64,000 nt of DNA from Glaciihabitans tibetensis (GTDB lineage: Bacteria > Actinomycetota > Actinomycetes > Actinomycetales > Microbacteriaceae). Shown here one piece after another: positions 7,544-15,034 of the stretch; position 1 is the first letter of the stretch; each line of letters opens with the position of its first letter. The position numbers were made by a program, and so were the translations under genes. Location of the stretch: assembly GCF_003003265.1 (NCBI RefSeq), contig NZ_PVTL01000001.1:124001-188000 (forward strand). Reading direction: 5' to 3'. The notes under the pieces were generated by a model. It was given only the letters and a program-made list of their open reading frames with translations. It searched no databases and was not told where the DNA came from.

Positions 7544-8917
7544 CTATCCTCGACCATGTTCGCGCGATTCGCTCTGTTCGTTCGGGTGCTGCACCCCGTC
7601 AGGGTGCTGCACCGTAACCAGCTCGCGCTGCAGCGCTCGCCGCACCGCGGGATCAGCTGTCAGCGCAATGGCGCGCTGGTACGCGGCTGCGGCTGGTGCG
7701 AGTCGTCCCAGCCGGGCCAGCAGATCTGCGCGGGTGGCCCACGCCGGCTGGAACTCGTTGGCGTCTGGCTGGCGATCCAGATAGTCGAGCGCGGCCGCCG
7801 CCCCGTCGGTTTCTGCCATGGTTGAAGCGAGTGCGACCCGCGCTCCCAGCGTCGGGGCCACGCGGACGAGCTCCCGCGAAAGCGCGCCCACTGCCGCCCA
7901 GTCCGTGCGCCCGGATCGCCGCCGGTCGCAGTGCGCCGACTGGACCGCCGCCTCCAACTGGAATCTTCCCGTCTGGCCTAAACGATGGGCGCGCCACAGC
8001 GCGGACTCGCCCCGACGGATCAACTCCTCATCCCACTGCGCGGTGTCCTGGTCGGCGAGCGCCACCAGGATGCCGTCGGGGGAGCGCCGTGCGGGGGCGC
8101 GCGCCAGCGACAACGCAATGAGGGCCACGAGCCCCCACGCCTCCGCTTCGTCGCCCAGCAGCTCGGCGAGGGTGAAGGCCAGGTAGAGGGCCTCGGCGGA
8201 CATGGTGTTGTGGGCGAGAGCCCCGGGCGCTCCGGGAGCGTCGATGGCGTAGGTTCCGTAGACCGCCTCGAGCACCGCTGGGAGCCGCTCGCGCATCACC
8301 GCACGACCGGGCACTTCGAAGGGAATCCGGGCATCACGAATGCGTCGCTTGGCTCGGACAAGCCGCTGCGCCATGGCGGGTTCGGGCATCGCGAAGGCCC
8401 GGGCGATCTCGGTCGACCGAAACCCGAGTACCGTCTGCAGCATCAGGGGAGTGCGTATCCCCGGATCAATTGCCGGGTGTGCGCAGACGAAGAGCAGGGC
8501 GAGGCGCTTGTCGGGGATGGCGTCGTGCTCCAAGCTCGGTGTATCTCCGTCGCGCAGCTCGCCACCGTCACCACCGTCGAGACCAGCGAGCGGGTCGAGA
8601 CCGGCGGTGCGTCCCGACCGAGCGCCGATGAGCGCGTCCAGCGGCATCTCCGCGCGTCGCGCCGCCGACTTCCACTGGTCCCTGAGTCGGTTGCGTGCCA
8701 CCGTCAGGATCCAGCCGGGCGGGTTGTTCGGGATGCCGCGGGCTGGCCACGTCGCCAGGGCACGCTCAAACGCGTCCGCGAGCGAATCCTCGGCGGCCGC
8801 GATGTCGCCGTGAGGCGCGGCGAGGATCGCAAGCAACCGCCCGTAGGAGGCACGGGCGACGCCCTCGACCCGCAGCCGCGCCTCCTCGGCGCCGGTGGTC
8901 GTGTGCCGCGCGGTCAC
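7544..8917 (-). CDS. RNA polymerase sigma factor, ECF42-like
   Basis: About 457 residues. Sigma region 2 (EDSLADAFERALATWPARGIPNNP split over residues 40-70, then WILTVARNRLRD) is followed by a spacer. Region 4 comprises LGFRSTEIARAFAMPEPAMAQRLVRAKRRI. A long helical C-terminal domain of about 200 residues (AVYGTYAIDA onward, TPR-like) is diagnostic for the ECF42 group, which has no classical anti-sigma partner. The gene overlaps the YciI stop as GTGA at 8917-8914, which suggests translational coupling; a GTG at 8932 is an alternative start. An ECF42-type promoter lies upstream of the operon, so autoregulation is likely. Confidence 0.92.
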   Translation of the reverse strand: MTARHTTTGAEEARLRVEGVARASYGRLLAILAAPHGDIAAAEDSLADAFERALATWPARGIPNNPPGWILTVARNRLRDQWKSAARRAEMPLDALIGARSGRTAGLDPLAGLDGGDGGELRDGDTPSLEHDAIPDKRLALLFVCAHPAIDPGIRTPLMLQTVLGFRSTEIARAFAMPEPAMAQRLVRAKRRIRDARIPFEVPGRAVMRERLPAVLEAVYGTYAIDAPGAPGALAHNTMSAEALYLAFTLAELLGDEAEAWGLVALIALSLARAPARRSPDGILVALADQDTAQWDEELIRRGESALWRAHRLGQTGRFQLEAAVQSAHCDRRRSGRTDWAAVGALSRELVRVAPTLGARVALASTMAETDGAAAALDYLDRQPDANEFQPAWATRADLLARLGRLAPAAAAYQRAIALTADPAVRRALQRELVTVQHPDGVQHPNEQSESREHGRG

Positions 8918-9291
8918 GCCAGAACGTTCCACCGGCCCTCGCTGAACTCGATAGCGGACGGCCGAATCTCGATGACGCCGTAGTCAGCGGCCGGGCACTT
9001 TTCCGCCCAGGCCAATGCCGCGTCGAGATCGGGCACATCGATGACAAACGTGCCGTTGAGCTTGTCCTTCGTGTCCGCGAAGGGGCCGTCCTGCACTTGA
9101 AGGGTGCCCTCGCGCCGGGTGAGTGTTGTACTGGCGCCCGAGGTCTGCAGGATGTTGGCGGATACCAGCACGCCGGCATCCTCGAGCGCGCGGGCATAGG
9201 CGTCGAAGGCGGCCCGGGCCGGTGCCATGTCCTCTTCGCTGAGTCCCACGTCATCGGGCTCGGGGTTGTTCAGAAGTAGTGAATATCGCAT
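8914..9291 (-). CDS. YciI/DGPF domain protein, partner of the ECF42 sigma factor
   Basis: 125 residues. MRYSLLLNNPE at the start, the eponymous DGPFADTK in the middle, and a C-terminal ferredoxin-like strand pattern identify a YCII-related DGPF protein. These small proteins are encoded next to ECF42 factors and are the main members of the regulon, though their biochemical role is unresolved. The ribosome site GGAGAC precedes the ATG. It is the first gene of the operon, 51 bases downstream of the proposed ECF42 promoter. Confidence 0.92.
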   Translation of the reverse strand: MRYSLLLNNPEPDDVGLSEEDMAPARAAFDAYARALEDAGVLVSANILQTSGASTTLTRREGTLQVQDGPFADTKDKLNGTFVIDVPDLDAALAWAEKCPAADYGVIEIRPSAIEFSEGRWNVLA

Positions 9292-9341
9292 TTCTGTCTC
9301 CAGTCTCGATCGGGTCGTCCAACTGACGCCCCTACTTGTAT

Positions 9342-9368
9342 GACGATCGTGACCCGGGGCGATCGACA
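9342..9368 (-). promoter_or_regulatory. ECF42-type promoter of the YciI-sigma operon
   Basis: Read on the minus strand, TGTCGA (9368-9363) is followed after 17 bases by CGTC (9345-9342). This matches the ECF42 promoter pattern as I recall it (TGTCGA in the -35, CGT/AC-type -10). Position and orientation suit transcription of the YciI gene starting at 9291. Confidence 0.65.
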
Positions 9369-9402
9369 GGCGCGAGCGACATCCGCCAGAGAAATTTTCT
9401 GC

Positions 9403-9825
9403 TCAGCTCGGCGGCCACACACCGATGATGAGAGCCATGATCACGATGGTCACGAACTCGTGCGCGATGTTCAGCACGGTGAGTCCGGCGGGCCGACCGT
9501 CGAAGGCGTCGTGGGTGGCGAATCGTGCCGCGGTGAACCCTGCCCAGAGCACGATCGCGGTCACGAGGGTGTCGGCCAAAAATGCCCCGCCGTAGAAGTC
9601 GTCGGCGATGAACGCGGCACCCGCCAGCACCCAGGCGGTGACGAAACTCACAAAGAGGGTGATCACGATCGGGCGCACGGCATCGGAGGAGTTGCCCGAC
9701 GGTGTGACGTTTGCCGCCTTCATCCAGTAATTGCCGAAGACCCTGGGGGTGTACCAGATCGACCCCACCACCATGCTCGAGGCGGTGGCGAGAAGCACAG
9801 CCCAGTAGTTGATCTCGGGGAGCAT
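9403..9825 (-). CDS. DUF1761 integral membrane protein
   Basis: 140 residues from the ATG at 9825, preceded by GAAGGTGAAG. The longer frame to 10209 runs antisense into the next gene and is not credible. The family signature is MLPEINYWAVLLATASSMVVGSIWY split across the first helix, followed by three more membrane helices. GFTAARFATHDAF and the C-terminal MALIIGVW also fit DUF1761. Function unknown. It diverges from the DUF1801 gene. Confidence 0.85.
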   Translation of the reverse strand: MLPEINYWAVLLATASSMVVGSIWYTPRVFGNYWMKAANVTPSGNSSDAVRPIVITLFVSFVTAWVLAGAAFIADDFYGGAFLADTLVTAIVLWAGFTAARFATHDAFDGRPAGLTVLNIAHEFVTIVIMALIIGVWPPS

Positions 9826-9933
9826 GTCTTCACCTTCGAAAAACGAGTGTCGGCGGGTGCCTTCTCGGTTGGGGGAATTGTAGTGCGCTGGCGGGCACTG
9901 GCGGCAGGGTGGGGCGGGCGTTACTGTCTCGCT

Positions 9934-10332
9934 ATGGCTGCGAAATTCTCCACTGTCGAAGACTTCCTGGCGGCCCAAAGTGAAGCGGGCCGAGCACAGG
10001 TCGAGGCGCTTCGGGAAATCGTTTTGACGTGTACCCCGGGGGTGCAGGAACACATCAAGTGGAATTCGCCCAGCTACTACATCGTTCCGGGCGAGGACAG
10101 GGTGACGGTCAACGCGCACGGCGCCGGACCGGTGCGACTCGTGCTGCACGCGGGGGCGACCACCCCCGAAGACAAAAGCGCGGCGCCGAGCTTCGCGGGT
10201 GACCCGCACGGGCTACTCACCTGGCATTCCAACATTCGGGCGAGCCTGACGGGCGGGGACCTCGACGGCATTGCCGCAGCCCGGGAGCACATCGCCGGGG
10301 TGCTGCGTAGCTGGTTTCTTGAGGTCGAATAG
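9934..10332 (+). CDS. DUF1801 (YdhG-like) domain protein
   Basis: 132 residues. CTPGVQEHIKWNSPSYY, HGAGPVRLVLHAG and the terminal helix fit the DUF1801 fold related to frataxin-like iron chaperones. TACTGT at 9922-9927 stands exactly six bases before the ATG, so this is a leaderless gene and the long upstream open frame should be ignored. A second DUF1801 gene lies at 31533-31883 and is only distantly similar. Confidence 0.88.
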   Translation: MAAKFSTVEDFLAAQSEAGRAQVEALREIVLTCTPGVQEHIKWNSPSYYIVPGEDRVTVNAHGAGPVRLVLHAGATTPEDKSAAPSFAGDPHGLLTWHSNIRASLTGGDLDGIAAAREHIAGVLRSWFLEVE

Positions 10333-10344
10333 TGTTCCCGAGGC

Positions 10345-10393
10345 TTGACGTCTGGCTCGGTCTGCCGCTAGGTTCGTTAGTGCAGTAACTAAC
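10345..10393 (+). promoter_or_regulatory. Promoter and GntR operator of the regulator-ABC operon
   Basis: TTGACG (10345-10350), an 18-bp spacer and TAGGTT (10369-10374) form a good vegetative promoter. Immediately after it lies GTTAGTGCAGTAACTAAC (10376-10393), a perfect inverted repeat with 6-bp arms and a 6-bp centre that covers the expected transcription start. It is the natural operator for the YtrA-like regulator encoded next. Confidence 0.8.
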
Positions 10394-10405
10394 CAACGAG
10401 GTGAC

Positions 10406-10777
10406 ATGCTCTCGAACGATATTCCGATCTTTCAGCAGCTTGCTGCGCAGATCAAAGACGACATAGTGGCGGGCACCTACGCCGACGAGACAGCGGTGCC
10501 GTCCACCAACGAGTACGCCGTGTTTTATCGGATCAACCCGGCCACGGCAGGCAAAGCGGTGAACCTCCTGGTGGAGCAGGGGATCCTCTACAAAAAGCGC
10601 GGAGTGGGCATGTTTGTGTCTCCGGGCGCCGCGGAGCTTCTGCTCGCGCAGCGCCGCGACCGCTTCACCACAGAATTTCTCACACCAATGTTGCGCGAAG
10701 CGCAGACGCTCGGGATCGGACCCTCCGACCTCGCAGCAATGATCGATCGGGAGGCCGTAAGTGACGAACGCCATTGA
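10406..10777 (+). CDS. GntR family regulator, YtrA subfamily
   Basis: 123 residues. The winged helix occupies residues 8-75: IFQQLAAQIKDDIVAGTY, VPSTNEYAVFYRINPATAGKAVNLL, EQGILYKKRGVGMFV. Only a short dimerisation tail follows, as in the YtrA subfamily, which controls ABC transporters. The ribosome site CGAGGTGAC is clear. The last 17 bases overlap the ABC ATPase gene, so the two are translationally linked. The palindromic operator upstream predicts self-repression. Confidence 0.93.
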   Translation: MLSNDIPIFQQLAAQIKDDIVAGTYADETAVPSTNEYAVFYRINPATAGKAVNLLVEQGILYKKRGVGMFVSPGAAELLLAQRRDRFTTEFLTPMLREAQTLGIGPSDLAAMIDREAVSDERH

Positions 10778-11666
10778 GATCCGTGCCGTGACCCGAAGGT
10801 TCGGGCGCGTGAAAGCGCTCGACGAGGTGAGCTTCACCGTTCCTGTCGGCTCCATCTGTGGACTGCTTGGACGAAACGGTGCCGGGAAGACCACGGTGAT
10901 GTCGATTATCTCCGGGCAGGATCGCCCCACTTCCGGCAGGGTCGAAGTGCTCGGCGCAACACCGTTTGAGCACGCGGCAACGCTGTCGAAGATCAGTTAC
11001 GTGCGCGACAACCAGAGGTACCCAGACGACTACCGCCTGCACCACGTCCTCCGCATCGCGCCCGAGTTCGCGCCGAATTGGAGCACCGACGTCGCAAGCG
11101 AGCTAGTCGACGGGTTTCAGATACCTGCCAAGACGCCGATCAAAAAGTTCTCCCGCGGGCAATTGTCCGCCGTCGCCATCGTTCTCGGCCTCGCCTCGCG
11201 CGCGCCGGTCACCCTGTTCGATGAGCCCTACCTCGGGTTGGATGTTTCGGCGCGAGCGCTGTTCTACAGCGTGCTGCTTCGCGACCTCGCGACAGTGCCG
11301 CGCACGGTGCTGCTCTCCACCCACCTCATCGAAGAATCGGAATCTCTCTTCGACCGCGTCGTGATCGTCGACCGCGGCCGGGTCGTGGTCGAGGAGGAGC
11401 GGGATGACGCGCGAGAGCTCGCCTTGTCCCTCAGCGGCGTCGCGGACGTCGTCGATCGGGTCGCCGCGGGGCGCGCGGTCCTCCAGTCCACCCGCGTGGG
11501 TGGCCTCAAATCCGTCATCGTGCGCGGACCAGGTGACTCGGACATCCTGAATGCCGCCGCGCTTCACGGCGTGCAGGTCGCGCCTGCATCGCTGCAGGAC
11601 CTGGTCATGGCCTACGGCACGCACGACGAACCGGCCACGACCACAAAGGAAGGTGTACGAGCATGA
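10761..11666 (+). CDS. ABC transporter ATP-binding protein
   Basis: 301 residues from a GTG start inside the regulator gene. Walker A is GRNGAGKTT (residues about 37-45), the signature loop is the variant FSRGQLSAV, and Walker B is VTLFDEPYLGLD, followed by the switch region STHLIEE. The C-terminal 90 residues form the regulatory extension seen in bacitracin/antimicrobial-type exporters. With the membrane protein encoded next it forms a YtrBC-like export or sensing system in the cytoplasmic membrane. Substrate unknown; cell-envelope-active compounds are typical for this class. Confidence 0.93.
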   Translation: MTNAIEIRAVTRRFGRVKALDEVSFTVPVGSICGLLGRNGAGKTTVMSIISGQDRPTSGRVEVLGATPFEHAATLSKISYVRDNQRYPDDYRLHHVLRIAPEFAPNWSTDVASELVDGFQIPAKTPIKKFSRGQLSAVAIVLGLASRAPVTLFDEPYLGLDVSARALFYSVLLRDLATVPRTVLLSTHLIEESESLFDRVVIVDRGRVVVEEERDDARELALSLSGVADVVDRVAAGRAVLQSTRVGGLKSVIVRGPGDSDILNAAALHGVQVAPASLQDLVMAYGTHDEPATTTKEGVRA

Positions 11667-12373
11667 GCTCAGTAGTGCCCGCAGTCAAGTTGCACCTCAA
11701 CAAACGCGAAATGACCTTTCTCGTCCCGCTGTACATCATCGGAATGGTCGCGCTGATCTCCGTGTTGATATCCCTGGTCTTCCTGCGCGGGGGAAGCGTG
11801 CCCGGAAGCGAGGGCTGGCTTACTGGCTCCCGCAACAATCCCGCGTTCCTCTGGGCGTTTCCCGGGTATCTTGTCTACCTCGGGGTGCAATCGATCGCGA
11901 CCACGTTTCCGTTTGCGCTTACTCTCGGGGCGACCCGGCGCGACTTTGTCGCCGGGACTCTCCTCTGGGCGGTGCTGACCTCGGCGTACATCACGGTCAT
12001 CCTGGCGATCCTGACCATGATCGAGCTGGCGACCGGGCACTGGTGGTCGGGCTTCCACATCTTCGACATCTACATTCTCGGTCTCGGCGACCTGTCGCTG
12101 CTCGTGCCGATCGTGTTTCTCGGCAGCCTGACCTGTCTCGTCGTGGGAGGCGGCTTCGCGGCATCGTGGGTGCGCTGGGGAGCGCGCGGACCGCAGCTCA
12201 TCGCCACCGCTCTCGGCCTCGTCATCGTCGTCGGGGTGATTATCGTGATCCCGTCCGCCGAAAGCATCTTCGCGTCCTTTGCTGCCTGGTGGCTCGCGGT
12301 CGCGGCCGCTGTCGCGATCGCGATATCCGCTGTCGGTGCCTGGCTGTTGTTGCGGCCGGCGACGGTGCGATGA
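11663..12373 (+). CDS. ABC transporter permease
   Basis: 236 residues with six predicted membrane helices (LVPLYIIGMVALISVLISL first, ALTLGATRRDFVAGTLL in the middle, AWLLLRPATVR last). It starts with ATGA overlapping the ATPase stop, which shows coupling within the GntR-controlled operon. The conserved short loop TRRDF is common in this permease class. No soluble binding domain exists, so export or sensing rather than import is inferred. Confidence 0.9.
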   Translation: MSSVVPAVKLHLNKREMTFLVPLYIIGMVALISVLISLVFLRGGSVPGSEGWLTGSRNNPAFLWAFPGYLVYLGVQSIATTFPFALTLGATRRDFVAGTLLWAVLTSAYITVILAILTMIELATGHWWSGFHIFDIYILGLGDLSLLVPIVFLGSLTCLVVGGGFAASWVRWGARGPQLIATALGLVIVVGVIIVIPSAESIFASFAAWWLAVAAAVAIAISAVGAWLLLRPATVR

Positions 12374-12376
12374 GGG

Positions 12377-13558
12377 ATGCCTCCGTCCGTCGATCCGGCA
12401 ACGCTGCGAGCCCTGCGGCTGCAGAGCCAGCGCATCGCCCCCGGCGGGGCGCCCTCCTCCGTGCCCCAAACGGTCCGCGGGCTGTTGGCCATCCAGGCGC
12501 AGGACTTCGCCCAGGCGGTGTGGGCGATCGGATTGCGGACGCCTGGGTCGGTGCGCAGTGACGTGATGGCGGCGCTGACGAGCGGCGAAGTCATCCGCTC
12601 AGCTCCCATGCGGGGCACGCTGCACTTTCTTGCGGCGGCCGATCTGCGCTGGATTCTGGGTCTGACTTCAGCACGGACCCTCGCCGGGGCGAGAACCCGG
12701 TTTCGTGAACTCGGCCTCGACGAGACCACGTTCGAGCGTGCGGCGCAGGTCGCGCGGGTGGAGTTGGCGGGCGGCGGGGCGGCCGGACGCGAGGAGTTTC
12801 TGGCACTCGTCCGCGAGGCCGGAATCTCCACCGAGGGCCAGCGCGGTTACCACATCATCTTCAATCTCAGCCAGCGATGCCTGGTCTGCTGGGGTCCGCC
12901 CGCGGCCAACCAGCAGGCACTCGTGCTCGTCGACGAGTGGATCACCCAGTCGACCGAATTCGACCGGCCGGAGGCGTTGCGCGAATTTGTCGTCAGGTAC
13001 TTCGCCGGGCACGGTCCCGCGACCCTCGCAGACTTCGCGTGGTGGACCAAGCTCACGCTGGCGGATGCGCGAGCGGGACTGGAGCTCGCCCGCGACCAGT
13101 TGACGGAGTACGTGCTCGCGGGACAGAGCTATTGGGCGACGTCCGGACGGGACGGCACGGTGCCAGAGCCTGACGCAACGCCCGCTACGCAAGAGCACGC
13201 CGCAACGCGAGAGCACGCAACCGCGCTAGAGCACGCCGCCACGCGAGAGCACGCCGCTGCGCAACGGGCGGCGCTGCGCCATGTGTACGCCCTGCCCGGG
13301 TTCGACGAGTTCCTGCTCGGCTACCAGGACCGCTCCCTCGTGCTCGACGAGCAGCATGTGCAGCAGGTTGTGCCCGGCAAGAACGGTATCTTCCGGCCCG
13401 TGCTTGTGTCTGGTGGAGCCGTCACGGGAACCTGGCGGCGAGCGGATGTCGCGGGCGAGACATCCATCAGAGGCGAACCGTTTGCGTCGCTCACCAGCCG
13501 GGAAACCACGGCACTGCGACGAACACAAACCGAATACCGCCGGTTTATGGCGGGCTGA
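12377..13558 (+). CDS. Winged-helix DNA-binding protein, AlkZ-like DNA glycosylase family
   Basis: 393 residues, three bases after the ABC permease. The N terminus contains LLAIQAQDF, where Gln40-Ala-Gln42 matches the catalytic QxQ motif of AlkZ-type glycosylases, followed by RSAPMRGTLHF. These are hallmarks of the HTH_42 family. AlkZ acts on interstrand crosslinks, while many relatives are uncharacterised, so the repair role is inferred. Residues about 270-300 are an expanded EHAATR-type repeat that looks like recent slippage and is probably a disordered linker. Confidence 0.85.
   Translation: MPPSVDPATLRALRLQSQRIAPGGAPSSVPQTVRGLLAIQAQDFAQAVWAIGLRTPGSVRSDVMAALTSGEVIRSAPMRGTLHFLAAADLRWILGLTSARTLAGARTRFRELGLDETTFERAAQVARVELAGGGAAGREEFLALVREAGISTEGQRGYHIIFNLSQRCLVCWGPPAANQQALVLVDEWITQSTEFDRPEALREFVVRYFAGHGPATLADFAWWTKLTLADARAGLELARDQLTEYVLAGQSYWATSGRDGTVPEPDATPATQEHAATREHATALEHAATREHAAAQRAALRHVYALPGFDEFLLGYQDRSLVLDEQHVQQVVPGKNGIFRPVLVSGGAVTGTWRRADVAGETSIRGEPFASLTSRETTALRRTQTEYRRFMAG
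13186..13262. repeat. Degenerate in-frame repeat in the AlkZ-like gene
   Basis: Short units built around GAGCACGCC and ACGCGAGAGCACGC recur about five times and encode EHA-containing peptides (REHAAT, LEHAAT). All spacing is in multiples of three. Confidence 0.8.
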
Positions 13559-13679
13559 GACTGCGCGCTCTGCTGCCCGCGCTGCTTCTCGCTCCGCGGC
13601 TCTCTCTGCGGCTCGCTTTGCGGCGCCCGGGAATACCCGCGCCGTTCTCCGCGTCGTACCTGAGGTGCCCCTAGCCCAG

Positions 13680-14762
13680 ATGACCACCCCGCCCACCCTG
13701 TTCACCCCGTTTGACGTTCGCGGAGTTTCCGTGCGCAACCGCATCTGGGTCGCCCCGATGTGCCAGTACTCGGCCGAGGCCGGTGATGGCATGACGACTG
13801 ACTGGCACCTCGTGCATCTGGGTTCGTTCGCCACCGGTGGTGCCGGAATGGTGATGACGGAGGCCGCGGCGGTCAGCCCCGAGGGCCGAATCTCGCCACA
13901 AGATCTGGGCATCTGGAACGACGAGCAGGCCGCCGCCTTCGCGCGCATCACCACGTTCCTCCACGCGCAGGGAGCGACCACCGCGATCCAGCTTGCGCAC
14001 GCCGGCCGCAAGGGTTCCACGTACCGACCCTTTGCGCCCCAACGCGGAACGGTGCCCGCGCAGGAAGGCGGCTGGCCGACGGTTGGGCCGTCGGCGGTGG
14101 AGTTTCCCGGATACGCGCCCCCGCGGGAGCTCGCGATCGATGAAATCGATGGTGTGGTGGATGACTTCGTCGCCGCTGCACTGCGCGCCGTGCGCTCCGG
14201 CTTCGACGTGCTGGAGTTGCACGCCGCGCACGGGTACCTGATCCACCAGTTCCTCTCGCCGCTGAGTAACCAGCGATCAGACGAATACGGCGGAAGCCTT
14301 GAAAACCGCGCGCGGCTTCTGCTGCGCATCGTGACGGAGGTGCGCGCAGCTGTTGGTGACAGCGTTCCGCTCTTTGTGCGATTCTCTGCCACCGACTGGA
14401 CCGAAAACGGGTGGGATGAGCACCAGACGTCAACCGTCGCGAACTGGGCCGAACAGGCTGGCGCCGACGTGTTCGACATCTCTACCGGAGGCAACGTCGC
14501 GGGGGTCACCATTCCCCTGTCTCCCGGTTACCAGGTTCCCTTTGCCGAATTTGTGAAAGGCACCGCAGCCGTGCGGGTCAACGCGGTCGGCCTGATCACC
14601 TCTGCGGAGCAGGCCAACCAGATTGTCGCCTCTGGCCAGTCCGACGCGGTCATGCTCGGCCGTGAGATGCTGCGGGACCCACACTTCGCGCTGCGCGCCG
14701 CGCAGGAGTTGGGTGTCGAGGTGAGTTACTGGCCAGCGCAGTACGTGCGGGCGAAGCTCTAG
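13680..14762 (+). CDS. NADH:flavin oxidoreductase, old yellow enzyme (YqjM-like)
   Basis: 360 residues. I start at the ATG at 13680 (MTTPPTLFTPFDVRG), since the longer frame overlaps the preceding gene. FMN-barrel motifs are present: VAPMCQYSA with the redox-tuning Cys28 of the YqjM class, AHAGRKGS, LHAAHGYLIHQFLSP, GGSLENRARL and VMLGREMLRDP. The enzyme should reduce activated alkenes using NAD(P)H. The 120 bases before the gene are a degenerate GCT-rich repeat and no clear ribosome site is visible. Confidence 0.93.
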   Translation: MTTPPTLFTPFDVRGVSVRNRIWVAPMCQYSAEAGDGMTTDWHLVHLGSFATGGAGMVMTEAAAVSPEGRISPQDLGIWNDEQAAAFARITTFLHAQGATTAIQLAHAGRKGSTYRPFAPQRGTVPAQEGGWPTVGPSAVEFPGYAPPRELAIDEIDGVVDDFVAAALRAVRSGFDVLELHAAHGYLIHQFLSPLSNQRSDEYGGSLENRARLLLRIVTEVRAAVGDSVPLFVRFSATDWTENGWDEHQTSTVANWAEQAGADVFDISTGGNVAGVTIPLSPGYQVPFAEFVKGTAAVRVNAVGLITSAEQANQIVASGQSDAVMLGREMLRDPHFALRAAQELGVEVSYWPAQYVRAKL

Positions 14763-15034
14763 CTTCCACGCGTAGTCCCCGACGAGCGTTCGTGTCCCGG
14801 ACGGGTAAACCGCATGTCCTTCGCGTTGTGTCCACTAAAGCCCGCGAAGGGCTAGATATCGGCGGCGGCAGCGCCATAGTCTGCCGTCGTTGGCGCTCAC
14901 GCGCGAACCACCGGGCGAGATGCATACCCGTCGCGCCGGGCGTCGAGCAACCCATGTCGGCCCTGACGAGAGCCCCGGTAGCGACGAGAACATACCCTCC
15001 CCGTGACAGAGACAACGAGGTCTGAGGAGTAATC

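Noticed and set aside
9340..9933. Upstream extension of the DUF1801 gene to 9340
   Set aside because: It would overlap the DUF1761 gene and the ECF42 promoter; the -10 box six bases before the ATG at 9934 explains the true start.
13281..13679. N-terminal extension of the old yellow enzyme
   Set aside because: The extension overlaps the AlkZ-like gene and has the repetitive composition of the antisense/shifted frame; family alignment starts at 13680.
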